A stretch of DNA of 64,000 nucleotides from Alphaproteobacteria bacterium (lineage in GTDB: Bacteria; Pseudomonadota; Alphaproteobacteria; Micavibrionales; Micavibrionaceae): NCBI GenBank assembly GCA_009995595.1, contig JAACPE010000001.1:1-64000 (forward strand), written 5' to 3'. The position numbers were made by a program, and so were the translations under genes. Below are positions 17,203 to 25,523 of the stretch, one piece after another (position 1 is the first letter of the stretch; the number at the start of each line of letters is the position of its first letter). The notes beneath the pieces were generated by a model that saw only the letters and a program-made list of their open reading frames with translations, was not told the DNA's origin and did no database searches.

Positions 17203-18849
17203 ATGGTAGCGAATGTTGCTAACTTGGAACCCGCAACGGTTCATGATTTGGACGAGAGCGACTTTATACCTTCCCCGGCTCGATTGGTAGACGGTTTGAG
17301 AGATACAGGTTACTCATATGAAGCATCATTTGCGGATATTGTAGACAACTCGATAGCCGCTAATGCTAATAAAGTAGATATTAAAATATATCGCATGGCT
17401 GATGGAGAACTTCGTGTCGTAATTGCCGATAATGGCGATGGAATGGATCTTACAACCCTGCTTAATGCAATGAGATACGGCTCTCCAAAGCGCCATGACC
17501 CTAAGTCTTTGGGTAAATTCGGCATGGGGTTGAAAACCGCATCGACAGCATTTTGTCGCAAACTTACAGTATTCTCTATAAAAAATGGTGAGTGCAACGG
17601 TAGGGCTTGGGATATAGAGGAAATCAAGCGTCTGGACAGGTGGGTGCTTCTCACTCCTGATCATGACGAATATGAAGAGGATATTGATTTTATCGGAGAA
17701 CTTTCTGACAAGAAGACGGGCACAGTTGTTATCTGGGAAGATATCGACCGTCTGATTAGCCATTCTGAAAAAGATAGTAAGGATAAACTGCTTGCTGTGC
17801 TGGTTGCCGAGATCAGAGATCATCTAAGTAGTGTTTTCGGAAAATTTCTTGATAAGGATAATACCGACGCTGCAAATGTTGAAATTTTTGTAAATGATGA
17901 ACCACTGGAAGGTTGGGATCCTACTGGAAAATGGATGAATTCAGGTGATGGTAAGAGGGTTACTATACAAAAGAAGGTTATAGATTATGAAGAAACGCTT
18001 AATGAAGAAGTCTCGAAGTTATCTTTCGAGCTTAATGGATATATATTGCCCAACAAGTCAGATATGACAGATGAAGAACTTAATAAGATCCGGTATGGTA
18101 ACGATAATCAAGGGTTCTACATATATCGTGAAAACAGGCTAATTTATGGAGGTGGATGGCCGCATCGCTTGTTTACGAAAGAGCCGCACCTGAATCTTTT
18201 AAGAGTCGAATTGAATTTTGATCATGAACTTGATGACTTTTTCCAGGTTGATATTCGGAAAACCCGAATAATATTTCCGCAAGCCTTGCGCCAGAAGATC
18301 AAGAAGCATCTTACACCGTTTAGAAATGAAGCCAATAAAAGATACAGGCAGGGGCGAAACACTCCTAAGGCTGAGGGGGAAGAGAATTATAATCAACATA
18401 AGTCATCCGATAATGCAATCAGGAAGCACTTGTCTGATAATGCCCAAGCTACACTGACAATTACCGATCATGAAAAAGGTGAAGTGAATGTTAAAAATCA
18501 ATTTGGTAATATTACTTTAACGCATGCCCATCTTGTTGAGGGTACGGATATTTCAGTTCAGGTATGTGAATCCCTAACGGATGGATGCCTGTGGGAATAC
18601 GGGATCAATGAGGAAGGTGATGTTTGTGTACTTTTAAATGAGTCGCATGAATTCTATAAAAAATTCTATACCCCAAACTTCAATAATCCAGTGCTTATTC
18701 AATCTATGGATAGTGTTTTCTGGTCTCTAGCTAACTGTGAGATTGGTACAATTTCGGAGAAGTCGCGCCGTAATATTGAGGAAATGCGTTTTATGGTATC
18801 AAAAAACCTGAGAATATTGTCTGACGAGTTGCCGGATGTTGAAGATTGA
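17203..18849 (+). CDS. GHKL ATPase, MORC/MutL-like
   Basis: 548 residues with a Bergerat-fold ATPase at the N-terminus: DIVDNSIAANA (N-box, about 45-55), ADNGDGM (about 75-81) and GKFGMGLKTAS (about 104-114). An S5-like domain follows to about residue 380. The last 70 residues contain LNESHEFYKKFY and a helical tail that match the C-terminus of the gene product at 19624. GHKL ATPases of this type act as DNA clamps. Iyer, Abhiman and Aravind described such proteins in restriction clusters as relatives of MORC. AGGAGA precedes the ATG. Confidence 0.88.
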   Translation: MVANVANLEPATVHDLDESDFIPSPARLVDGLRDTGYSYEASFADIVDNSIAANANKVDIKIYRMADGELRVVIADNGDGMDLTTLLNAMRYGSPKRHDPKSLGKFGMGLKTASTAFCRKLTVFSIKNGECNGRAWDIEEIKRLDRWVLLTPDHDEYEEDIDFIGELSDKKTGTVVIWEDIDRLISHSEKDSKDKLLAVLVAEIRDHLSSVFGKFLDKDNTDAANVEIFVNDEPLEGWDPTGKWMNSGDGKRVTIQKKVIDYEETLNEEVSKLSFELNGYILPNKSDMTDEELNKIRYGNDNQGFYIYRENRLIYGGGWPHRLFTKEPHLNLLRVELNFDHELDDFFQVDIRKTRIIFPQALRQKIKKHLTPFRNEANKRYRQGRNTPKAEGEENYNQHKSSDNAIRKHLSDNAQATLTITDHEKGEVNVKNQFGNITLTHAHLVEGTDISVQVCESLTDGCLWEYGINEEGDVCVLLNESHEFYKKFYTPNFNNPVLIQSMDSVFWSLANCEIGTISEKSRRNIEEMRFMVSKNLRILSDELPDVED

Positions 18850-19624
18850 TACTGACGCTGTCTTGTTGTTTCTAAACGAACAGTTCACTGATGAGTGTTC
18901 GGTAGAAGAGCTCGATGATACGCAGACCCGCTTCAAACTTCTGGTCCGGTACGCTGATTTTTTTGTGATAGTCATTGCAAGTGAAGCAAGGATTTGTCTG
19001 AATTTTCACGTAAATGAATTCGATGAAGATTTGCGCAATGTGATGCTATTACAATTGCGGCATATTAAAGATACTATTGATAGTGATCTTAAGCCTTACA
19101 AGCTCATGCTTTGGTCAAATGAGAACAAGACATATCCGAATATACCAGATATTGAAAAACTAAAACAAAACCAGGATTTTATTGCAGAGATCTGTTCGGG
19201 GCCCTGTGATATTATGACGGAAGAAAAAGCCCTTCCTGTATTGCTGGATATACTTCATAAGGGCTTAGCTTGGGTATTCTCTATTAATGGCAATATCGGT
19301 GAGGAAGAGGGAGAGCGGCATCAATATTTTTCTTCTAGAATTGAAAGGTCCAGCAAAAATAGAGCGTTGTGTATTTCTATGTACGGCTACAAATGCCAAG
19401 TGTGTGAAAACACTATGGAAGAGAAATACGGTGAACTTGCTAGTGAATTTATTCATGTTCATCATCTCGAAAGTATTGCAAAAAACGGTAAGAAATGGAT
19501 AGACCCGCTTAAAGACCTTATAACGGTATGTCCAAATTGCCACAGTATGTTGCATAGGCGCGAGCCACCACTTTCACCGGAAGAATTACAAGAGATACTT
19601 CGCAATAACAGGAGCGAATTATAA
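18836..19624 (+). CDS. HNH endonuclease, McrA-like, with unknown N-terminal domain
   Basis: 262 residues; it overlaps the GHKL gene by 14 nt. The N-terminal 170 residues are unrecognised and acidic. The C-terminus is an HNH domain: CQVC (about 187-190), VHHLE (about 207-211), and VCPNCHSMLHRR (about 231-242), with two CxxC pairs that bind zinc. This HNH type is typical of restriction systems. It is the most probable DNA-cutting subunit; the N-terminal domain may recognise the GHKL/SNF2 partners. Confidence 0.9.
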   Translation: MLKIDTDAVLLFLNEQFTDECSVEELDDTQTRFKLLVRYADFFVIVIASEARICLNFHVNEFDEDLRNVMLLQLRHIKDTIDSDLKPYKLMLWSNENKTYPNIPDIEKLKQNQDFIAEICSGPCDIMTEEKALPVLLDILHKGLAWVFSINGNIGEEEGERHQYFSSRIERSSKNRALCISMYGYKCQVCENTMEEKYGELASEFIHVHHLESIAKNGKKWIDPLKDLITVCPNCHSMLHRREPPLSPEELQEILRNNRSEL

Positions 19625-20568
19625 TGGGTTATGTATTCGATATTTCAGGCTTTAAGGCTTTTATTCTGCAAGAGTCAGGTCGTTTCAGGATTGATGGCCT
19701 GAGTATTTGGTATAACTCGATCCCTATACCAGTTGATCTCTTCGAAATATTTTTTGACTCTTGGAGGGACAATTTCAAGATTTACTTGGATCATTTGATG
19801 GTCGCTCTGATGCTTGAGCAATTACTTCAGGAGCACGAAGAGCTCGAGCTTTCAGTACAGGACTTTCCTAATGCGGAGGCAATCAAGAGCAACAGGCAGG
19901 CACTTTACAAAATTCTTTCTGAATGTAAGAGCGCTAGATCTGAGTTCACTTCTCTAGCACAAGAACTTGCAGCAATATTGAGTGTCGAGAACTATCAGTT
20001 TGATATCAATGATTTGCTTGAAGCAGCCAGCATTGAAGGTAAAAAATACAAACGTATGTTCCTACCCAAAGAATTCAGAAAACTCATTAAAATTAGAATC
20101 GCGGGCTCTCTTGATAGCGTGGCGACTTCAAATGGGGATATGTTTGGGAACATAATTGCGGATCGGTTAAAGCTCTATCGCAGCGGTTTTAGTGATGCCC
20201 TAGCTGGGCTTTTTAACAAGCTTCTAGAATACAAGATTGATAAATGCTCGGGATTTATAGCAGTTACAGGCTCTTCAATATTGCGCTTTGGCGATGAAGG
20301 AAGCAGCAATAAACTTATACAGGTCATTAAAGAAAAAACGGTCGATGGAAGTTTATGGGAGCCATTATTTGATGGTGAAATCAAGATACGTTTAAATCCT
20401 AGCCATCCACATTATGAAGTCATCACAAAATGCAGCAATCCGGAAGCCGTTATAAAAATTCTGGGTGTTATGGCGCGGCTGGAAATGAATTGTTCCAATA
20501 GCAATGAACTGAAAATAATCGAAAATGTTCGCGCGCGGATATCCAGAGAGCTTTGGATGTCTGATTAA
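19624..20568 (+). CDS. unknown cluster protein, C-terminus shared with the GHKL ATPase
   Basis: 314 residues; its start overlaps the HNH stop (TAATG), so it belongs to the same operon. No known domain. A helical region (about 60-140) precedes a mixed domain. The C-terminal part has LNPSHPHYEVI, a two-residue NP, then MARLEMN and a closing helix. The order and spacing are like LNESHEFYKKF, NP, VFWSLANCE and the closing helix at the end of the GHKL protein. I infer a shared interaction or DNA-binding module. No transmembrane segment. Confidence 0.7.
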   Translation: MGYVFDISGFKAFILQESGRFRIDGLSIWYNSIPIPVDLFEIFFDSWRDNFKIYLDHLMVALMLEQLLQEHEELELSVQDFPNAEAIKSNRQALYKILSECKSARSEFTSLAQELAAILSVENYQFDINDLLEAASIEGKKYKRMFLPKEFRKLIKIRIAGSLDSVATSNGDMFGNIIADRLKLYRSGFSDALAGLFNKLLEYKIDKCSGFIAVTGSSILRFGDEGSSNKLIQVIKEKTVDGSLWEPLFDGEIKIRLNPSHPHYEVITKCSNPEAVIKILGVMARLEMNCSNSNELKIIENVRARISRELWMSD

Positions 20569-20753
20569 TCTGAATATAATTTAATGCGAAATTTTACTTT
20601 GTGCCACAGTCGTGTTGTATGGCTAACGTATTGAAGAGGATAAGTAATTAGCTTTTGAATGGGGCTCCTCATGTGGAGGAAAAGTTATTGTAGGAAATAG
20701 TAGTTGGTCTTCGGCTTTGTTAAAGGTCGATTAGAGAAAATTAAGGAGTTAAC

Positions 20754-21740
20754 ATGAAGATTACGATGTCGTTCTATAGGGTATATTTTCACCCGCCACG
20801 TGACACTGCGGAACGCCAATATATTGACCAGCTTACCGGATCAGAGCCAAGCGCAGCTATTACACTGCAGAACTTTTTCGCAAGCCTGCCTGTATTTGAA
20901 GAGCGGGGAAACTTAAGTACCGGAGAACGCATGGGGGTTATTTATCACGATCAAGTCAAGCAAGTCACAACTGAGGAGCAGATTTCAGGAATTTTGCAGG
21001 TTGGCGAGGATGGATTCGCAAGTGAAATTCATGACGGTCAATCAGGTATGCATTTATTATCAAGAACTCCTGAACATATTGAATTTATGCCCTTTTATTA
21101 TTTGATAGATGCTTCTGCGGGGAAAAAAGACCTGATAGTAGGCGTGCAACATTTTGGTTCGCAAGGCATATCCTCAAAATTTCTTCCCTTAATGATAGCG
21201 TATTTGAGGGCGTCATATCCAGATTATACCGTGAAGCATGACACTATTCACCTAGGCCCTATATTTTTTGGTAATATAATTGCAAATGGTGAAGTCAGAG
21301 AAATTGAAGCAATATCATTTAAACAAATTACTGATAGAGCCTCAACAAACGAAGAGAAAATAAAAGTTAGTAGAGCTTATGGTGCTGTTAAACGCGGTGG
21401 TTTTTTGCCTAGGCCGTTGACTGATCTAATCAGAACACGTAGTGCAGCTATAATGTCTGAGGCTGATGGTCAGGAGCTCAGTCAAGATTTAGTAACGGAA
21501 ATTAAAGAGCTTTTATCAATTAATATACCTGAAGACGAGACTATAGCAGAATTAAACGCTACAATCGTTTGTAATGGTTCACCTCGAAAAATAGATCTGG
21601 GCAATATATATAAATTTGCAACGCGCTACGATATGAACCGTGTCGAAAGGGGAGAAGATCGACATCCTGAGTTTGCAAGCATTGATGAAGAAAGTAAGCG
21701 CATCCTGGAAGATGATATAAGGCCACTTATTAGGGGGTAA
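20754..21740 (+). CDS. uncharacterised soluble protein of a two-gene module
   Basis: 328 residues, no membrane segments and no recognised domain. AAGGAG lies 7 nt before ATG at 20754. The N-terminal half looks beta-rich (ITMSFYRVYFHP) and the C-terminal half helical with many Asp and Glu. It follows the GHKL cluster after a 185-nt gap, so it probably has its own promoter. The downstream membrane gene starts 5 nt after its stop, so the two are co-translated. A sensor paired with a membrane effector is a plausible inference; Kiwa-like pairs were considered but not supported. Confidence 0.65.
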   Translation: MKITMSFYRVYFHPPRDTAERQYIDQLTGSEPSAAITLQNFFASLPVFEERGNLSTGERMGVIYHDQVKQVTTEEQISGILQVGEDGFASEIHDGQSGMHLLSRTPEHIEFMPFYYLIDASAGKKDLIVGVQHFGSQGISSKFLPLMIAYLRASYPDYTVKHDTIHLGPIFFGNIIANGEVREIEAISFKQITDRASTNEEKIKVSRAYGAVKRGGFLPRPLTDLIRTRSAAIMSEADGQELSQDLVTEIKELLSINIPEDETIAELNATIVCNGSPRKIDLGNIYKFATRYDMNRVERGEDRHPEFASIDEESKRILEDDIRPLIRG

Positions 21741-21745
21741 ATCTT

Positions 21746-22270
21746 ATGAAGATATTTGAAAAAGTAGATGTAACCGAGATTATTGGCAGACACTTTAAAA
21801 CCCTGTTTGATATTGGCAGCCAAAAGCCTTGCTGGTCAGAAATTATAGTATTTTATATATTGCCAATTTTAGTTGTCCCGTATGTGGTTTACACTTTTGA
21901 TCATTCTCTTACAGAGAAGCTGGGCAACTTATTTTTCCAGGCATTTGCAATAACTGGCGGGTTTCTTATTAACGCTCTTGTGATGCTTACAGATCGCCGA
22001 CAGCATTATGATGACTCCAAGAAATTTTCCGAACGTGTGACTTTAATTGAAGAGACCTATTCTAACACCGCTTTCGGAGTTCTTATCTGTTTTATGATTG
22101 TTTTGTTTGCAGGTATTGCTGTGGGTACAAATAGCGATGATATTTGTATTACAAATATCTGCAAAATTTGGAGTGTTATTATTACCTCTTTAGTTTATTA
22201 TCTAACAATAATTTTCGCCCATACTTTAGGAATGGTAATTAAGAGGTTAGATAAAATTTTTAGGAGTTAA
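21746..22270 (+). CDS. four-helix membrane protein of a two-gene module
   Basis: 174 residues. Four hydrophobic segments are visible: about 33-50 (FYILPILVVPYVVYTF), 66-84, 112-128 and 142-162, with short loops and a charged segment (DRRQHYDDSKKF) between the second and third. It has no enzyme motif. AGGGGG lies before the ATG at 21746. Small four-helix proteins are common membrane effectors in abortive defence modules, hence the inference. Its partner is the soluble protein encoded just upstream. Confidence 0.65.
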   Translation: MKIFEKVDVTEIIGRHFKTLFDIGSQKPCWSEIIVFYILPILVVPYVVYTFDHSLTEKLGNLFFQAFAITGGFLINALVMLTDRRQHYDDSKKFSERVTLIEETYSNTAFGVLICFMIVLFAGIAVGTNSDDICITNICKIWSVIITSLVYYLTIIFAHTLGMVIKRLDKIFRS

Positions 22271-22322
22271 TGAGGGTTTTTTAATTAAGTCTTAAATTTT
22301 CTTGATGATTGGAAATCATAGG

Positions 22323-23696
22323 TTAAGCGGCATCAATTAGTGTTACGCTTTTAGAACCTCTTGTTAAGGCTACGTATAGGTCTTTGTTTGTTCCCCAGTT
22401 GCTGCCACGTATAATAACAGCATGATCAAATTCTAATCCTTTTATTAGTAATGTGCTGCCAATACATCTGAAAGAACTGTTTCGGCTTTGATGCTTTCTT
22501 TTTCCAATTTCATCAGCGTAAAGGTTTGAAAGGCTTTGAGTAGTAGTAATGTGCTCTTCTAGAACGCATTTAAGAGCGCTTACAGATTCTTTTAATTTGC
22601 ATGATATCCCTGCGTCTTCTATATACGACAACAAATCAAGTATTAGAGCTGGTGTAATACCAGATTGCCTAGTTTCGCATAAAGATTTCCTGTTTGTGTG
22701 ACGTGGGTTTTGGGTTGTCCCATTTATTAATTTTTCTATAAAGTTCTTCTCTCCACTCAAACCGCTATAGGATTTTTTTAGAAAATTAGAGATGGCATTC
22801 TTCTTAGTATTTTCTGTGCCTTCTACAAAATTTTGTATGAAATCTTTTAAAACGCTTAGTTCATTGGATTCTAGAACTTTATATTTTTGATTTACAAGGG
22901 CCGTAACAGCTCCGGTCGGTAAGGTGTGACTCTTGGGCCCAATTATGCATATCCTGCCTTGTTTGCTGTGCGTTAGGCCAATGAGTTGACGGCTCAACTC
23001 ATTGTAACCCAAACGCATTCTACTGATTGGAGCGCCATTAAAATCGGGTTCTCTATTTTTAAAAAACGCTGGTCTTGTTCCTAATAACCATCTTCCAAGA
23101 GGCTCATTTCCGGCTTTAATCCATCTATGTGGTGTGTCTAGTGCGCCAAGGTTATTTGTAAATTCACCTTCAACATCTGACCATTCAATTAGGGTATCAT
23201 CACGAAAACCAAATATTGCTTGCAAAGGGTCGCCAAGAATTCTGCAAGGTAAAATCATTTTTAGTTGCGTAATTAATTGATGCATTGGAATCGTACAATC
23301 CTGATATTCATCAACGATAATTCCGGCATAAGTATTTAGAACTACTTGTTGCACAAAGTTTTTTTGCAAAAGATTGGACATTGCAGAATAGACGTTATTC
23401 CATTCTGCAATGTCAGTGGAGCCTGTGTAATTTGAATTATCGGGGTATCGTTTTACCCACCCCCATGCCCAACCAGCAATAGTATCAATTTGGTATTTTG
23501 ATGTTGGGATTTGATGCGCTTTGAATCTCTGTCTCAATGCATCTACGCCAGCGTGTGTATGAGTTAAAATAAGCTGTCTATGTTCGCAGTAAGACCCTAC
23601 TGCCTTAACAATTGCTTCTGTCTTGCCACAACCAGCGGGTGCCTCAACAAACCCGCTGCTGGATAGGGCTATTGCCTGATAGACTTCATCCATCAT
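22323..23696 (-). CDS. gajB: Gabija protein GajB, UvrD-like helicase
   Basis: 457 residues, close to the length of known GajB. Walker A is APAGCGKTEA (19-28), motif Ia-like THTHAGVDALRQR (45-57), motif II DEYQD (129-133), motif III GDPLQAIFGF, and the final motifs LLIKGLEFDHAVI and LYVALTRGSK. GajB hydrolyses nucleotides and is stimulated by DNA ends; with GajA it stops phage DNA replication. It overlaps the gajA end by 11 nt on the same strand. Confidence 0.9.
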   Translation of the reverse strand: MMDEVYQAIALSSSGFVEAPAGCGKTEAIVKAVGSYCEHRQLILTHTHAGVDALRQRFKAHQIPTSKYQIDTIAGWAWGWVKRYPDNSNYTGSTDIAEWNNVYSAMSNLLQKNFVQQVVLNTYAGIIVDEYQDCTIPMHQLITQLKMILPCRILGDPLQAIFGFRDDTLIEWSDVEGEFTNNLGALDTPHRWIKAGNEPLGRWLLGTRPAFFKNREPDFNGAPISRMRLGYNELSRQLIGLTHSKQGRICIIGPKSHTLPTGAVTALVNQKYKVLESNELSVLKDFIQNFVEGTENTKKNAISNFLKKSYSGLSGEKNFIEKLINGTTQNPRHTNRKSLCETRQSGITPALILDLLSYIEDAGISCKLKESVSALKCVLEEHITTTQSLSNLYADEIGKRKHQSRNSSFRCIGSTLLIKGLEFDHAVIIRGSNWGTNKDLYVALTRGSKSVTLIDAA

Positions 23697-25437
23697 TCTG
23701 TATCCAGTCCCAAAGTGATTTCAGCTCAGTTCTTGTGTAGCTGTTAGCGGGTAATAATGGTAATAAGAATGCAAAAGTGCCCCATGCGCAGTTAGGTCTT
23801 TTTATCCATCCTTTATCTTTATTGTTTACTTTATGCTTATGGGCAGTTTTACCTAGTGCGGCTCTAATAGCAGGGCTTTCTTCCCATTCTTCTGGATTAT
23901 TAGTTAAGCGGTTTTCCGTGGGTAAGCGATCATTAACAGCGCTAACTAAGTTTTCTAATTCCAGAAAATCTCTTAGTTCAATAATTCGATTGAGGAATGC
24001 CGGAATATGATCCCATGAAATGTCTTTAAAAATCTGATCTTCCGTGGAGTTTCCCTTTTCCCACTGAAAAATTGAAACTCCATTTTTAATTAGTTCCTGC
24101 TTATCTGTTTCCTGGAAATCATCCAGGGCGTCATTGTCACAAAAAACAGCGGTTTTATATCCGAGTGAGGCTAGTTTTAAAGCAGCATCTTTTACATTGT
24201 TAATGCCACCTGCATTAAAATAGCAGGTGGCCAAACTCCAAACGGGGGCGTCTTCTTCGTTAAAAGAAAATTCATCCAACGCTCTCAAACATCCAATTTC
24301 TGTTGGGCCTTCGCATACAACTATTTTACTTCCCAAAAAGGCTTCTGCATTACTTCTTACTGCCCCCTGTATGTCTGGCACTGTATTGAGGCTTTCTAGA
24401 TATACGATTCCATCTCTGTCTCTTTTGCAAACAATCAATTCGTTTGTGGCAACATTCAATTCTCTTAATACAACAGGCGAATGTGTTGTTGTAAATATTT
24501 GTTGCTTTGCATTTTTAAGTTTGTAAATCAGACCACGAATTCTATGAGGCTCAAGGCCCAACTCAATTTCATCGGCTAAGGCTATATTATTTCCGTTGTG
24601 CAACTTCATTTGCATAGCAGATGAAATTAGTTTTTTAGAGCCGCTGCCCTTATTACGTATTGGCACAACCCCTTCATGTAAAGATATTGCCCCAGCCTTA
24701 ATAGACTGCTTCTGCACATCTATTTGAGGAGATAGGCTGTCTAATCTAACACCCATGTTTTGAGATTCTAGCTGCACGGAGGACGCAACAGATTGGCATT
24801 CTACAATTCCCTGATGCTCGGATATGTCACTTTGCCTTATCTCTCTTGTTAGCTCTGATAGCAAACCACTTAACCTTGTCTGGCTGTCTTCACTAAGGCG
24901 CGTTAATACCGTATTCCGTCCCCACGTAAAATTTGAATCTGATGAAATATCTATTCTGTTTGCGCCTAATATTGCTCTGTCAGAGGCGTATATTGGTCTT
25001 CTATCCTGTTCCTGACTTTCATCTCTTCCCTGTACCAATGACCATTTAGGTTCCAGTGTTTTATCAATTCTTAGAGAGATAGAAATGGCTACAGGTCCAT
25101 TTTCCTCTGGCTCTGGTAAAGAACCATGTTTATTAAGACCACATTTGCTTTGACCAAATTTATGTTCTCTAAAAAATGATTGGATTTCTGATGAGCCTTC
25201 ATCCCAATCTGTGAGGGTTACCTGTATAATTATTTCTTCATCAATATTTTGATTATAAAAATCGGAATCATCACAATACAGTGATATACGGGGAGAAAGA
25301 GCGTAATCTAGGGCAGTTAGTATTGTTGATTTGCAGGTGTCACCCGGCCCAATAATGCAGTTAAAGTCACTCTGCACGTACCACTGCAAATGCTTAATTC
25401 CCCTGAAATTTCTGATCTCAATATGCCGTATTTTCAT
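23686..25437 (-). CDS. gajA: Gabija protein GajA, OLD-type ATPase with TOPRIM nuclease
   Basis: 583 residues. The ATPase half starts MKIRHIEIRNFRGIKHLQW and has Walker A GPGDTCKST (30-38), where the usual NGxGKS form is altered to DTCKS. Walker B and D-loop lie in ALADEIELGLEPHR (about 284-297), then THSPVV. The TOPRIM domain has VVCEGPTE (about 369-376) and CDNDALDD (about 429-436). GajA nicks DNA when nucleotides fall. It is first in the operon; it diverges from the gene at 25524 across 86 bp. Confidence 0.9.
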   Translation of the reverse strand: MKIRHIEIRNFRGIKHLQWYVQSDFNCIIGPGDTCKSTILTALDYALSPRISLYCDDSDFYNQNIDEEIIIQVTLTDWDEGSSEIQSFFREHKFGQSKCGLNKHGSLPEPEENGPVAISISLRIDKTLEPKWSLVQGRDESQEQDRRPIYASDRAILGANRIDISSDSNFTWGRNTVLTRLSEDSQTRLSGLLSELTREIRQSDISEHQGIVECQSVASSVQLESQNMGVRLDSLSPQIDVQKQSIKAGAISLHEGVVPIRNKGSGSKKLISSAMQMKLHNGNNIALADEIELGLEPHRIRGLIYKLKNAKQQIFTTTHSPVVLRELNVATNELIVCKRDRDGIVYLESLNTVPDIQGAVRSNAEAFLGSKIVVCEGPTEIGCLRALDEFSFNEEDAPVWSLATCYFNAGGINNVKDAALKLASLGYKTAVFCDNDALDDFQETDKQELIKNGVSIFQWEKGNSTEDQIFKDISWDHIPAFLNRIIELRDFLELENLVSAVNDRLPTENRLTNNPEEWEESPAIRAALGKTAHKHKVNNKDKGWIKRPNCAWGTFAFLLPLLPANSYTRTELKSLWDWIQNDG

Positions 25438-25523
25438 TTTATCACTGTTCTTTTATGGATGTTTCTGGCCTATAATAGACTTCAATTTCAATTATTTCAG
25501 TCTTTATTTGGCTAGTGAACTAA

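Noticed and set aside
13466-20568. Cluster read as DISARM
   Set aside because: It has a 5mC methylase, but the helicase is SNF2-type and I see neither the DUF1998 gene (drmB) nor the PLD gene (drmC). GHKL and HNH are not DISARM components.
20754-22270. Two-gene module read as Kiwa
   Set aside because: The membrane protein comes second, and the soluble protein does not show a pattern I can tie to KwaB. Left unnamed.
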